Notes: generated from the sequence alone by a model not told the origin. 64,000 nucleotides of DNA from J029 sp964482495 (GCA_964482495.1 CAYZXS010000019.1:1-64000); one strand, 5' to 3'; positions 33,051-41,359 are shown, counted from the stretch's first letter. Made by a program: numbers and translations.

Positions 33051-34367
33051 TCAAACGTACGGCCGTGTCAGGTTGCGGTGGCCGTAGGAGGTCACCAGGA
33101 CGTCGTCCTCGACCCGGACGCCGCCGTAGGGCGCCAGGCGGTCGATCACCTCCCAGTCGAAGAGGTGGGCCTGGTCGCCGGCGCGGAAGGGCCGCAGCAG
33201 CATGTCGATGAAGTAGCAGCCGGGCTCGATGGTGATCACGTGCCCCTGCTCCAGCGTCCGCGTGGTGCGCAGGAAGGGGTGCGCCTCGGGCGGCTCGACG
33301 CGGCCGCCGGCGGGCTCCTTCTGGTGGCCGGAGACGTCGTGGGTCTGGATGCCCAGGAAGTGGCCGACGCCGTGCGGCATGAAGGGTGTGGTCAGGCCCT
33401 GGTCGACGGCCTCTTGGCCGCCGAGGCGCAGCACGCCGACCCGGAACAGCAGGTCGGCCACCTTGCGGTGTGCGGCGAACTGCAGCTCGGGGTAAGGCAG
33501 ATCGGGCGCGACCATCTCGCACAGCTCCAGCTCGAGGGCGTCCAAGCCCTCCATCAGGGCCAGGAAGTCCTCGTCCACGCCCGGCTTGGCGAAGGTCCGG
33601 GTGATGTCGCTGGCGTAGCCGAGGTGAGTGGCGCCGGCGTCGATCAGCAGCACCTCGCCGTCGCGCTCGCGGCGCTTGCCGGTGTAGTGCAGGATCGCGC
33701 CGTGGGGGTTGAGGGCGACGATCGACTCGTAGGGCAGGGCGGCGTCCGTGCAGCCGACGGCCTGGACGTAGGCGTGGTGGATCTCGAGCTCGGAGGCGCC
33801 GGTCAAGAAGGCGTCGCGGGCGGCGCAATGGCCGAGCCCGGCGAGGCGGCCGGCCTCCTCGATGCAGGCGACCTCGTAAGCGCTCTTGTAGCTGCGGTCC
33901 CAATCGAGCCGGGCGATGAGTTCGTCGGGGTTGAGGCCGGCCTCGGGCACGCCGGCGGCGGCGGCGCGGTCCGGGGCGTCGCCGACGTAGGCCCATCCTT
34001 CGCCGGGGGCGGCCTCTTGCCAAGCGGCGGTCTCATCGGCGACCTGGATCAGGTCGAACTCGCCGGCCCAGTAAGGGTCGCCGAGCGGCGCCTGCTCGTA
34101 CCAGTAGTCCTCGGGCGCCACCCGGATCAGCCGCGGCCGCTTGCCCGGCTTGACCACCAGCAGGTGGTACGGCCCTCGCAGCGGCGTCCAGTGGGCGAAG
34201 TGCGGGTTGCTGTGGAAGGGCGCGTCCATGTCGTCCGCGTGGTAGCGGAAGGGCGTGCCCGCGTGCAGCACCATGGCGCCAAAGCCGGTCTGTTCGAGGA
34301 TCTCCCGCGCCCGCTCGATGCGGGTCGAGAGGTGGGGTCCGAAGGCCTTGAGGAGGGAGTCGTCCAC
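33051..34367 (-). CDS. pepQ: Xaa-Pro dipeptidase (prolidase, M24B)
   Basis: Prolidases hydrolyse dipeptides with C-terminal proline, and often hydroxyproline, in the cytoplasm using two Mn2+ or Co2+ ions. The 438-residue protein has the PepQ N-terminal domain (FRYHADDMDAPFHSNPHF) and a pita-bread domain with all metal ligands: LIDAGATHLGYASDITRTF (two Asp), MPHGVGHFLGIQTHD (His), ITIEPGCYF (Glu) and the final GGVRVEDDVLVTS (Glu). The length and the GIQTHDVSG/FLRTTRTLEQGHVI segments fit the proteobacterial PepQ subgroup. It starts at GTG 34367, three bases after the stop of the peptide transporter gene; an AGGAGG ribosome-binding site lies in the last codons of that gene. The pair forms a peptide import-and-cleavage unit. 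Confidence 0.93.
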   Translation of the reverse strand: MDDSLLKAFGPHLSTRIERAREILEQTGFGAMVLHAGTPFRYHADDMDAPFHSNPHFAHWTPLRGPYHLLVVKPGKRPRLIRVAPEDYWYEQAPLGDPYWAGEFDLIQVADETAAWQEAAPGEGWAYVGDAPDRAAAAGVPEAGLNPDELIARLDWDRSYKSAYEVACIEEAGRLAGLGHCAARDAFLTGASELEIHHAYVQAVGCTDAALPYESIVALNPHGAILHYTGKRRERDGEVLLIDAGATHLGYASDITRTFAKPGVDEDFLALMEGLDALELELCEMVAPDLPYPELQFAAHRKVADLLFRVGVLRLGGQEAVDQGLTTPFMPHGVGHFLGIQTHDVSGHQKEPAGGRVEPPEAHPFLRTTRTLEQGHVITIEPGCYFIDMLLRPFRAGDQAHLFDWEVIDRLAPYGGVRVEDDVLVTSYGHRNLTRPYV

Positions 34368-34370
34368 GGC

Positions 34371-36473
34371 TCAGGCCTCCTGGGCAGAGGCCTCCTCGGC
34401 CGACACCTGCTTCAGCATCTTGGCGATCGGCTTGACCAGCAGCAGCATGACGATGGCCATCAGCACGCCGGAGGCGCCGACGAAGCCGAACAGGGTCGGG
34501 GTCTCGAAGTCCTCGTAGAAGCCCGAGACCGTGCCGCCGAGGAAGTTGCCGACCGATGCGGCCAGGAACCACACCCCCATCATCAGGCTGACCACCCGCG
34601 CCGGGGCGAGCTTGGTCATCGAGGACAGGCCCACCGGCGACAGCCAGAGCTCGCCGACGGTGTGGATGACGAAGACCGACAGCAGCCACATCGGGCTGAC
34701 GCGGACGCCGTTCTTGGCCAGCAGCGCGCCGCCGATCAGCACCAGGAAGCCGACGCCGGCGAGCAGCAGGCCGACGGCGAACTTGAAGGGGTAGGACGGG
34801 TTGCGCTTGCCCAGCTTGATCCACAGCCAGCCCATGACCGGGGCGAGCAGGACGATCAGCAGCGGGTTGAGCGACTGCCACCAGGAGGCCGGGAAGGAGA
34901 AGCCGAAGACCGAGTTGTCGGTGCTGCGGTCGGCGAACAGGGCCAGGGTCGAGCCGGCCTGCTCGAAGATGCCCCAGAAGACCGCGGCGCCGAAGAAGAG
35001 CACGGCGATCACGATCAGGCGCGCCCGCTCCTCCTTGGTCCACTTCTCGATCACGAACAGCTTGCCGAAGAACAGGATCACCAGCGCCAGCAGGGCATAG
35101 GTGAAGCCGTCGTGGATGTTGTCCTCGTTGAGGCCGCCGTGCTTGACCTCCAGGCCGGTGCTGATGGAGCCGCTGGCGGTGCCGGCCTCGATGCCGGTCG
35201 CCATGACCTCGCCGAGCACGTCGTCGACCACGGGGGCGAGGGTGTCGGAAAGGTCATCGCGGATGAAGCCGGCGGCGAGCACCCCGAGCTCGGTCAGCTC
35301 GTCGCCGTCGCCCTCGAGGCTGCCGAGGATCTTGATGCCGCCCTCGACCGGCTCCCAGCTCAGGCCGAGCACCACGACCTCCTCGACCACCTCCTCATCG
35401 CCGTCCATGCCGGTGACGCGATCGACGCGGTGGAAGACGTCCTCGACGCTGCCAGAGACCGCACCGGCGGCCACGCGGTCGGCGAAGACCTGCTCCTGCA
35501 CGGCCTGCAGGCCGGTCTCGCCCAGGTGCGAGGCCAGGTCGTCGCCCGGGACCAGCACCTTGTCGTGCATCGCCGGCGTGCCTTCGGTGATCCCGCCGCC
35601 GTGCACGGCGTAGCACTCGATCTCGAGGCCGTCCTCGGCCGCGGTCCAGGTCACGGACTCGCCGTATTCGGCGCTGCGGTCGAAGACCACCAGGCCCACC
35701 GCCAACGCCAGGGTGCCGAGCACGCCGACCGTCAGGGTGCGCCGGTTCTTGGCGCGCAGCGCCGGATCCTCGGGCGCGTTCGGCGCCACCCCCGCCTCGC
35801 CCATGTGATGGGAAGTCAGCACGTACTGGACCAGGCCGAAGAACATGCCGACGGCGGCCGCGCCGAAGCCCCAGTGCCAGGAGTGGACCGGATCGAAGCC
35901 CCAGCCCTCGAGCCAGCCGCGGAAGGTCTCGCTCTGCGCCAGGAAGCCGCAGATCAGCGGCGCCGAGAAGGCGCCGATGTTGATGCCCATGTAGAAGATC
36001 GAGAAGCCGGCGTCGCGGCGGCGGTCCTCCTCGCTGTAGAGCTGGCCGACGATCACGCTGATGTTCGGCTTCAGCAAGCCGGTGCCGATGACGATGCAGC
36101 CCAGACCCAGGAAGAAGGTCAGCAGGCTGGGCATGGCCAGCAGGATGTGACCGGTCATGATCACCACCCCGCCATAGAGCACGGCTCTCCTCGGCCCGAT
36201 GAAGTTGTCGGCCAGCCAGCCGCCCGGCACCGCCACCAGGTACACCAGCGAGGTGTACATGGCGTAGATCGGGCCGGCCTTGTCGGCGCTGAAGCCGAGG
36301 CCGCCCTTGGCCACCGCCGCCACCATGAAGAAGATCAAGATGGCTCGCATCCCGTAATAGCTGAAGCGCTCCCACATCTCGGTGAAGAAGAGCGTCATCA
36401 GGCCACGGGGATGGCCAAAGAAGGTCTTGCCGCCTTCCGGCGCCAGACCTTGGGCGAGGTTTCCGTTGCTCAT
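34371..36473 (-). CDS. POT/PTR2-family proton-coupled oligopeptide transporter with a large inserted domain
   Basis: The 700-residue inner-membrane protein imports di- and tripeptides with protons. The POT signature EMWERFSYYG (ExxERFxYY; Glu32, Glu35, Arg36) and the second signature around YMGINIGAF (FYMGINIG) are intact. Normal POTs have about 450-550 residues; here roughly 190 acidic soluble residues (about 266-455) sit between two membrane helices (246-264 and 458-474) at the position of the bacterial HA/HB helix pair. By topology this insert should face the periplasm. The C-terminal bundle (about 490-690) is normal. It is coupled to prolidase downstream (3-base gap). Confidence 0.92.
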   Translation of the reverse strand: MSNGNLAQGLAPEGGKTFFGHPRGLMTLFFTEMWERFSYYGMRAILIFFMVAAVAKGGLGFSADKAGPIYAMYTSLVYLVAVPGGWLADNFIGPRRAVLYGGVVIMTGHILLAMPSLLTFFLGLGCIVIGTGLLKPNISVIVGQLYSEEDRRRDAGFSIFYMGINIGAFSAPLICGFLAQSETFRGWLEGWGFDPVHSWHWGFGAAAVGMFFGLVQYVLTSHHMGEAGVAPNAPEDPALRAKNRRTLTVGVLGTLALAVGLVVFDRSAEYGESVTWTAAEDGLEIECYAVHGGGITEGTPAMHDKVLVPGDDLASHLGETGLQAVQEQVFADRVAAGAVSGSVEDVFHRVDRVTGMDGDEEVVEEVVVLGLSWEPVEGGIKILGSLEGDGDELTELGVLAAGFIRDDLSDTLAPVVDDVLGEVMATGIEAGTASGSISTGLEVKHGGLNEDNIHDGFTYALLALVILFFGKLFVIEKWTKEERARLIVIAVLFFGAAVFWGIFEQAGSTLALFADRSTDNSVFGFSFPASWWQSLNPLLIVLLAPVMGWLWIKLGKRNPSYPFKFAVGLLLAGVGFLVLIGGALLAKNGVRVSPMWLLSVFVIHTVGELWLSPVGLSSMTKLAPARVVSLMMGVWFLAASVGNFLGGTVSGFYEDFETPTLFGFVGASGVLMAIVMLLLVKPIAKMLKQVSAEEASAQEA

Positions 36474-36529
36474 GGATTTCCTGGCGCGGCCCGGCCCGGG
36501 TCGGGGGGCGGCCGCGGGGTCGGACCATC

Positions 36530-37876
36530 CTAGGGGCCCGGCTGGCCGGCGTCGTGATGGCTTGTTGTGGCATGTTTCCGAAGCCACCACCACACCGGCA
36601 CGCCGACCGCGATCGTCGCCAGCCCGCCCAGGGAGGCCCAGGGGTGGCGGGCGGCCATGAAACCTGAGGCCGCGAGGGTGAAGCCGACGAAGACCGCCGG
36701 CACCCATGGCCAGCCCGGCACCGGCAGGGCCTCCGCGCCTTCGCGGAGGCGCTGGCGGACCAGTCCCAGCACCGTGGCGGCCGCCGACAGGCCGAGGGTG
36801 AAGCCGAGGTAGCTGAGCAGCTCCGCCAGGCCGCTGGCCCAGATCACCGCCACCGCCAGGGACCCCTGCAGCGCCACCGCGGCGGCCGGCGCCGCCCCGT
36901 CGAAGCGGAAGCGGCGCGGGAACAGACCGTCCTCGGCCATGCGGGCGTAGACGCGCGGGCCGAGCATGACGAGGGAGGAGACCGAGGTGAACAGCGCCAG
37001 CGCCACCAGCGCCGAGGCCGCGGCCCGCCAGGCCGGGCCGCCGAGAGCCTCGGCGGCGATGGCGCCAACCTCGGCCTGGCCCGCGAGCTGGTCGGCCGGC
37101 GCGCCGTAGAGGAAGACCGCGTTCAGCCCGAGGTAGAGCAAGGTCACGGCCCCCGTCCCCAGGAGCAGAGAGCGGTGCAGGTCGCGCCGGGCGTCGCGCA
37201 GCTCCCCGGCGAGGTAGACGGCGGCGTTCCAACCCGAGTAAGCGAAGGAGATCCAGATCAGGCTGACGGCGAAGGCCCCGATCTCGAAGGCCGGAGCGGC
37301 GACGCCGGCCGGAGCGGCCTCCACGGCCGGGGAGGGGCGGCCCTCTACGCCGCCAGCGCCGAGCAATTGAACCGCGCCGAGGGCGACGAAGCCGAACAGC
37401 AGCAGCAGCTTGAGGGCGACTGCGGCGTTCTGGGTCGCGACTCCAGTGCCGACCCGCAGGCCGTGCATCAAGCAGGCGAGCGCGACCGCGGCGGTGCCGA
37501 TCCAGCGGGCGTCGAAGGCGTCGCCGAGCAGGGGCGCCAAGTAGGCCTGCAGGCCGAGGGCGGCCGCGGCGGTCGGCGCCGTGAAGCCGGCGAGCAGCGA
37601 CACCCAGCCCGCCAAGAAGCCCGCCAGCGGGTGCACGGTCTCCCGCAGCAGGTGGTACTCGCCGCCGCTCTCGGGGAAGCGCCGCCCGAGGGCGCCGTAG
37701 CAGAGGGCGCCGCACAGCGCGAGCGCGCCGCCGACCGCCCACGCCGCCAGAACCCGACCGGGGGAGCCCAGGTCCGCCAGCGCGAAGCCCGAGGTGGTGA
37801 AGACCCCGGCGCCAATCATGCTCGCGACCACCACCGCAGCCGCGCTGCCGAGTCCGAGCTGGCGCCGCGCGCTCAC
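36530..37876 (-). CDS. APC-superfamily amino acid permease
   Basis: The 448-residue integral membrane protein has about 12-13 predicted helices. It carries the APC hallmark in helix 1 (AAAVVVASMIGAGVFTTSGF, with GAGVF) and the helix-6 pattern FAVSLIWISFAYSGWNAAVY, as in LAT/PotE-type transporters that exchange or import amino acids. Substrate cannot be read from sequence. It starts at GTG 37876, directly behind the methyltransferase gene (9 bases). Fifty-six bases separate it from the POT gene downstream on the same strand, so transcription through all three transport and peptidase genes is plausible. Confidence 0.88.
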   Translation of the reverse strand: MSARRQLGLGSAAAVVVASMIGAGVFTTSGFALADLGSPGRVLAAWAVGGALALCGALCYGALGRRFPESGGEYHLLRETVHPLAGFLAGWVSLLAGFTAPTAAAALGLQAYLAPLLGDAFDARWIGTAAVALACLMHGLRVGTGVATQNAAVALKLLLLFGFVALGAVQLLGAGGVEGRPSPAVEAAPAGVAAPAFEIGAFAVSLIWISFAYSGWNAAVYLAGELRDARRDLHRSLLLGTGAVTLLYLGLNAVFLYGAPADQLAGQAEVGAIAAEALGGPAWRAAASALVALALFTSVSSLVMLGPRVYARMAEDGLFPRRFRFDGAAPAAAVALQGSLAVAVIWASGLAELLSYLGFTLGLSAAATVLGLVRQRLREGAEALPVPGWPWVPAVFVGFTLAASGFMAARHPWASLGGLATIAVGVPVWWWLRKHATTSHHDAGQPGP

Positions 37877-37885
37877 CCGCGCCGC

Positions 37886-38596
37886 TCAGATGCGCTCGAA
37901 GAAAATCAGGTAGTTGCTCTCCAGCTTCTCGACCTCGCGCTCGCCGCGGTAGAGGAAGCCGGCGGCCTCCATCTCGGCGATCACGTCCTCCTTGCTGCAC
38001 CGGACGTGGTTCATCACCCACTCGTTGTCCGGGTCGCGGATGAAGTCGACGATCGCCACCCGGCCGCCCGGCCGCAGCGCCCGCCGCACGCTGGCCATGG
38101 TGCTGCGCGGGTACTCGAAGTGGTGGTAGGTGTCGCAGATGAAGACCAGGTCGACGCTGGCTTCGGGCAGCTCAGCCGACTTCTCGGTGCAGAGCACGGT
38201 CCGGGCCTGGGACCAGCCGGCCTCGACGATGCGCGCCTTCATGTGGTCGATCATCGCCGGCGAGATGTCGACGGCGTACACCATGCCGCCGTCGCCGACG
38301 CCGTCGACGAAGGGTTGGAGGAAGAGCCCGGTGCCGGCGCCGATGTCGGCAACCGCCATGCCCGGCTCGAGGCCGAGGGCCGCCACGACCTGGTCGCGGG
38401 CCTTGGCGATGTCGCGCTTCTCGTCGTTCTCGAAGCGGGCCACCCACTGGTCGATGTTGGCGTCTTCGGCCAGGAAGCCGTCGTTGATGCCCTCCTTGAC
38501 GCTGGCCTCGTCCACCGGCGCGGCGTAGGGATCGGCGGCGCAGGCCGCGAGCAGGGGCAGCAGGGTCAGCGGGAGCAGGTGGAGCGGGGGGCGCAT
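37886..38596 (-). CDS. Lipoprotein-type class I SAM-dependent methyltransferase
   Basis: The 236-residue product begins with a lipoprotein-like leader (MRPPLHLLPLTLLPLLAAC; lipobox LLAAC) and continues into a complete class I methyltransferase. Motif I is VADIGAGTGLF, the post-I acidic strand is MVYAVDIS, motif II is ASVDLVFICDTYHHFEYP and motif III is LRPGGRVAIVDF. A methyltransferase anchored outside the cytoplasm is odd because S-adenosylmethionine is cytoplasmic; either the leader is not processed or the substrate meets it during export. An internal start after the leader is not obvious. It diverges from the U-x-x-U barrel gene at 38707 with 110 bases between the starts. Confidence 0.85.
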   Translation of the reverse strand: MRPPLHLLPLTLLPLLAACAADPYAAPVDEASVKEGINDGFLAEDANIDQWVARFENDEKRDIAKARDQVVAALGLEPGMAVADIGAGTGLFLQPFVDGVGDGGMVYAVDISPAMIDHMKARIVEAGWSQARTVLCTEKSAELPEASVDLVFICDTYHHFEYPRSTMASVRRALRPGGRVAIVDFIRDPDNEWVMNHVRCSKEDVIAEMEAAGFLYRGEREVEKLESNYLIFFERI

Positions 38597-38706
38597 GCCC
38601 TGATTGTGGGGTCGCGCCCGCTGCGGTCCAGCCGGGCCGGGATCCTGGCGCGGGAAGACGGCGCGGAAACCGTCCGCGGCCGCTGCGGCTGGCTTAGACT
38701 CCGGCC

Positions 38707-39615
38707 ATGCCCAAGCCCTTGATGAGAATCGCCGCTGCCTTGTTCGCCGGCTCCGCCTTGGCGGCCTCGCTCCACGGGCAGTGAAGCGGCTGAAAGAACC
38801 CCAGCCTGCCGGTCGGCAGGGAAGCCCTGAGCGCGGACCAGCAGGTCGACTCGACCTGGTCGTTCCACCTTTCCCAGACCTTCGCCTCCAGCGACGGCGT
38901 CCAGCGCGGCTCAACGGAGGTGCCGAACGCCGCCGACGCCGAGACCCGCTTCCGCGAGACCGCGCTGACCGTCCGCCACCGCGTGCCGTCGGGCTTCGAA
39001 TTCGGCGCCAGGATCCCGTGGGTGGACATCCACGCCGAGGAGAAGGGCAAGGCCGACGAGGACCTCAGCGGCATCGGCGACCTGGCTCTGTTCGCCGAGA
39101 AGGAGGTCTTCTCCGGTGTCCGCGGCGTCCTGGGGCTGAAGCTGCCGACCGGCGAGGAGAAGAAGAGCCCGCGGCCGGGGGTGATCCCGCCGTCGCTGCT
39201 GCAGGTCGGCACCGGCACCTTCGACCCCTTCCTCGGCCTCGGCTGGCGCGGCGGCAGCGGCCAGTTGCTGTGGTCCCTGAACGGCGTCTGGCAGCTTCCC
39301 ATCGGCGAGAGCGACGCCGAGCTGGCCCCGGGCCAGGTGCTCCACTTGGCCTTCGCGGCCGGGCACGCAGTCAGCGACGACTTCACGGTCAGCCTGGGCT
39401 TGGAGGCCCTGTTCCGCGACCGCGATGAGCTCATGGGCGTCGAGATGGCCGGCACCGGCTCGTCGATCTGGTCGGTCACACCGGGCCTGAACTGGGCCGT
39501 GAGCGAGAACACCAGCCTCGACCTGCTGGCCCGACTCCCGGTGGAGGCGCAGGTGAACCGGACCCAAGTGGTGCCCGGGGCCCTGGTCCTTTTCGGCCTC
39601 AGCTACCGCTTCTGA
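38707..39615 (+). CDS. Outer-membrane beta-barrel protein with predicted double selenocysteine (UxxU)
   Basis: With both in-frame UGA codons read through, the frame gives a 302-residue protein. A signal peptide (MPKPLMRIAAALFAGSALAA, SLHG) is followed at once by Q-Sec26-S-G-Sec29-KNPSLPVG, then a predicted barrel of the transporter/phenol-MetA-like type (GARIPWVDIHAEEKG, LGLKLPTGE, VGTGTFDPFLGLGWRG) ending LVLFGLSYRF with terminal Phe. The two UGAs are spaced as a CxxC. A SECIS-like hairpin follows. No other stop occurs and there is no frame change from the ATG to the terminal TGA. Homologues with Cys-x-x-Cys would be expected. A selenol pair at the mature N-terminus suggests redox or soft-metal binding. 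A decayed gene is the main alternative. Confidence 0.72.
38782..38793 (+). other. Two in-frame UGA codons predicted as selenocysteine
   Basis: TGA-AGC-GGC-TGA at 38782-38793 encodes U-S-G-U directly after the signal peptide. Both stops are UGA, none is UAA or UAG, and they take the two positions of a CxxC motif. The coding frame continues intact for more than 270 codons. Confidence 0.7.
38805..38820 (+). promoter_or_regulatory. SECIS-like hairpin serving two UGA codons
   Basis: A 6-bp stem CCTGCC/GGCAGG closes the 4-base loop GGTC, starting with GG as in the hairpin at 6061-6079. The loop lies 17 nt after the second UGA and 26 nt after the first, so both distances fall in the 16-37 nt range I recall for bacterial SECIS elements. 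Confidence 0.65.
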
Positions 39616-39622
39616 GGTCACG

Positions 39623-40465
39623 ATGGAGCTGAAGCTCTTCCAGGTCGACGCCTTCGCCCAGGCGCCGCTCGGCGGCAATCCGGCGGCGGTCGTTCCGCTG
39701 CAGGCGTGGCTCCCGGCCGGCCTGATGCAGGCGATCGCGGCCGAGAACAACCTCGCCGAGACCGCCTTCTTCGTGCCCGACCCGAGCGCCGACGCCGACT
39801 TCAGCCTGCGCTGGTTCACGCCCGCGGTCGAGGTCGAGCTGTGCGGCCACGCCACCCTGGCGGCGGCCTTCGCGCTGTTCCATCACCTCGGCTGGCCGGG
39901 GGACCGGGTCCGCTTCCAGAGCCGCAGCGGTCCGCTGGCCGTCCAGCGCGACGGCGAGCTCCTGGAGCTGGACATCCCGGCGCGGCCGGGGGCGCCGGCC
40001 GCAGGCGAGGGGCCGGCGGAAGCGGTCGCCGCCGCGATCGGCACCGCACCGGAGGCTGTGCTGGTCGCGGACGAGGACTGGATGGCGGTGCTGGCGAAGG
40101 AGGTGGCGGTGCGGCGGCTGCGGCCGGATCTCGACGCCGTGGCCGGGCTGCCCGCGCGCGGCCTGATCGTGACCGCACCCGCCGACGGCATCGAGGTCGA
40201 TTTCGTGTCGCGCTTCTTCGCCCCGGCCGTGGGCGTGCCGGAGGACCCGGCGACCGGTTCCGCCCACACGACCCTGGCGCCGTACTGGGCCGAGCGCCTG
40301 GAGCGAAGCGAGCTGCGGGCGATCCAGCTGTCCGCCCGGCTGGGCGAGCTGCGCTGCCGCTATGACCAGGCCGCTGGGCGAGTCGCCATCGCCGGCCGCG
40401 CCTTCCCGTACCTCCAAGGACGGATCCAGATCCCGGAGCCCCAAACGGGGTCAGACATCGATTGA
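39623..40465 (+). CDS. PhzF-family isomerase/epimerase
   Basis: The 280-residue cytoplasmic protein belongs to the PhzF/DAP-epimerase-fold family. VDAFAQAPLGGNPAAVV lies at the N-terminus, the catalytic Glu46 in NNLAETAFF, then LRWFTPAVEVELCGHATLA and SRFFAPAVGVPEDPATGSAH in the second half-domain. Relatives isomerise small acids in phenazine and other pathways; no phenazine genes are present, so the substrate is unknown. Seven bases separate it from the barrel gene upstream. Its last codons (TGSDID) and stop are encoded by the left part of the inverted repeat at 40443-40511, so the C-terminus has been shaped by that element. Confidence 0.88.
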   Translation: MELKLFQVDAFAQAPLGGNPAAVVPLQAWLPAGLMQAIAAENNLAETAFFVPDPSADADFSLRWFTPAVEVELCGHATLAAAFALFHHLGWPGDRVRFQSRSGPLAVQRDGELLELDIPARPGAPAAGEGPAEAVAAAIGTAPEAVLVADEDWMAVLAKEVAVRRLRPDLDAVAGLPARGLIVTAPADGIEVDFVSRFFAPAVGVPEDPATGSAHTTLAPYWAERLERSELRAIQLSARLGELRCRYDQAAGRVAIAGRAFPYLQGRIQIPEPQTGSDID

Positions 40466-40511
40466 TATTCGATGTCGTACCTCGATTAACAACCGATGTC
40501 TGACCCCGTTT
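40443..40511. repeat. REP-like inverted repeat carrying a stop and a start codon
   Basis: Arms 40443-40460 (AAACGGGGTCAGACATCG) and 40494-40511 are exact reverse complements of 18 bases. The interior contains a second 8-bp pair GACATCGA/TCGATGTC. The GGGGTCAGAC core is a motif I associate with REP elements mobilised by RAYT transposases, none of which is in this window. The left half encodes the end of the PhzF gene and the right half contains the ATG of the next gene. Confidence 0.88.
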
Positions 40512-41359
40512 TTGTTGCCCTCCCTGACCGTCGGCTGCGGCTCTGGGACCATGGCGGGGACGGAGCCCCGGTGCTGTTCCTGCACGGCTTCCTCGATACC
40601 GGCCGCAGCTTCGACACCGTCGCCTCGCTGCTCCCGCCCACCTTGCGCGCCTTGTGCCTGGACTTCCGCGGCCACGGCGGATCGGACCGGGTGCCGCGTT
40701 CGGCCAGCTACCACCAGCTCGACCATCTGAAGGACCTGGTCGAGACCGTCGACCACCTCACCGCCCGCGGCCTGGCGCCGGCTGCGATCGCCGGGTATTC
40801 GATGGGCGGGATCATCGCCCTGCTCCTGGCTGGCACCCTCCCCCACCTGGTCGACCGCCTGCTGCTGATCGAGAGCCTCGGCGCCCTGCCCGAAACCCCG
40901 GAAGGCCAGGTCGACCGCCTCGGCCGCGCCCTCGAGAAGCTGCGCAAGGGTCCGGCCCGCTTCCGAAGCTTCGCCGACCCGGAGGCCGCCGTCGACCGCG
41001 TGCTCGAGAACAACCCCGGCCTGACCCGCGCCGGCGCCGAGCGCATGGTCCGCCCGGTGCTGCGCCAGCGCGAAGACGGCCGCTGGGAGTTCCCGCTCGA
41101 CCCGCGCCTGCGCGGCCCCAGCCCGGTCCGCTTCCCCGAGGATTTCTGGCGCGAGCTCATCGGCCGCGTCGCCGCCCCGGTCGAGCTGCTCGAAGGTGAG
41201 CACGGCCTGCTGCCCCGCTTCGACGGCACCGAACCCCGCTTCGCCTGCTTCCCGCGCGCCAACAAGCGCCGGATCGCGGGCGCCGGTCACGCCTTACACG
41301 TGGACGCGCCCGAGGAAGTCGTGGCGGCGCTGACGCGGCTGTTCGAAACCGCCACATAG
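40496..41359 (+). CDS. Alpha/beta-hydrolase
   Basis: The 287-residue cytoplasmic protein is a typical alpha/beta-hydrolase. It has the oxyanion loop PVLFLHGFLDTGRSF, nucleophile elbow GYSMGG (Ser102), an all-helical cap and a C-terminal catalytic His in GAGHALHVDAPEEV. The acid is probably in the LLEGEHG region. Substrate is unknown. The first codons (MSDPVF) lie in the right arm of the inverted repeat; the true fold begins at about residue 8 (ALPDRRLRLWDHGG), so the ATG has been provided by the repeat. No ribosome-binding site is visible. Translation may couple to the PhzF stop, which lies 30 bases upstream. Confidence 0.86.
   Translation: MSDPVFVALPDRRLRLWDHGGDGAPVLFLHGFLDTGRSFDTVASLLPPTLRALCLDFRGHGGSDRVPRSASYHQLDHLKDLVETVDHLTARGLAPAAIAGYSMGGIIALLLAGTLPHLVDRLLLIESLGALPETPEGQVDRLGRALEKLRKGPARFRSFADPEAAVDRVLENNPGLTRAGAERMVRPVLRQREDGRWEFPLDPRLRGPSPVRFPEDFWRELIGRVAAPVELLEGEHGLLPRFDGTEPRFACFPRANKRRIAGAGHALHVDAPEEVVAALTRLFETAT

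Noticed and set aside
33045..36533. Long + strand frame opposite prolidase and transporter genes
   Set aside because: Covers two clear genes in antisense and is Gln/His/Arg-rich nonsense.
38920..39615. Barrel gene starting at an internal GTG (38920)
   Set aside because: This would lose the signal peptide and the first strand; the frame upstream is intact except for two UGA codons that fit recoding.
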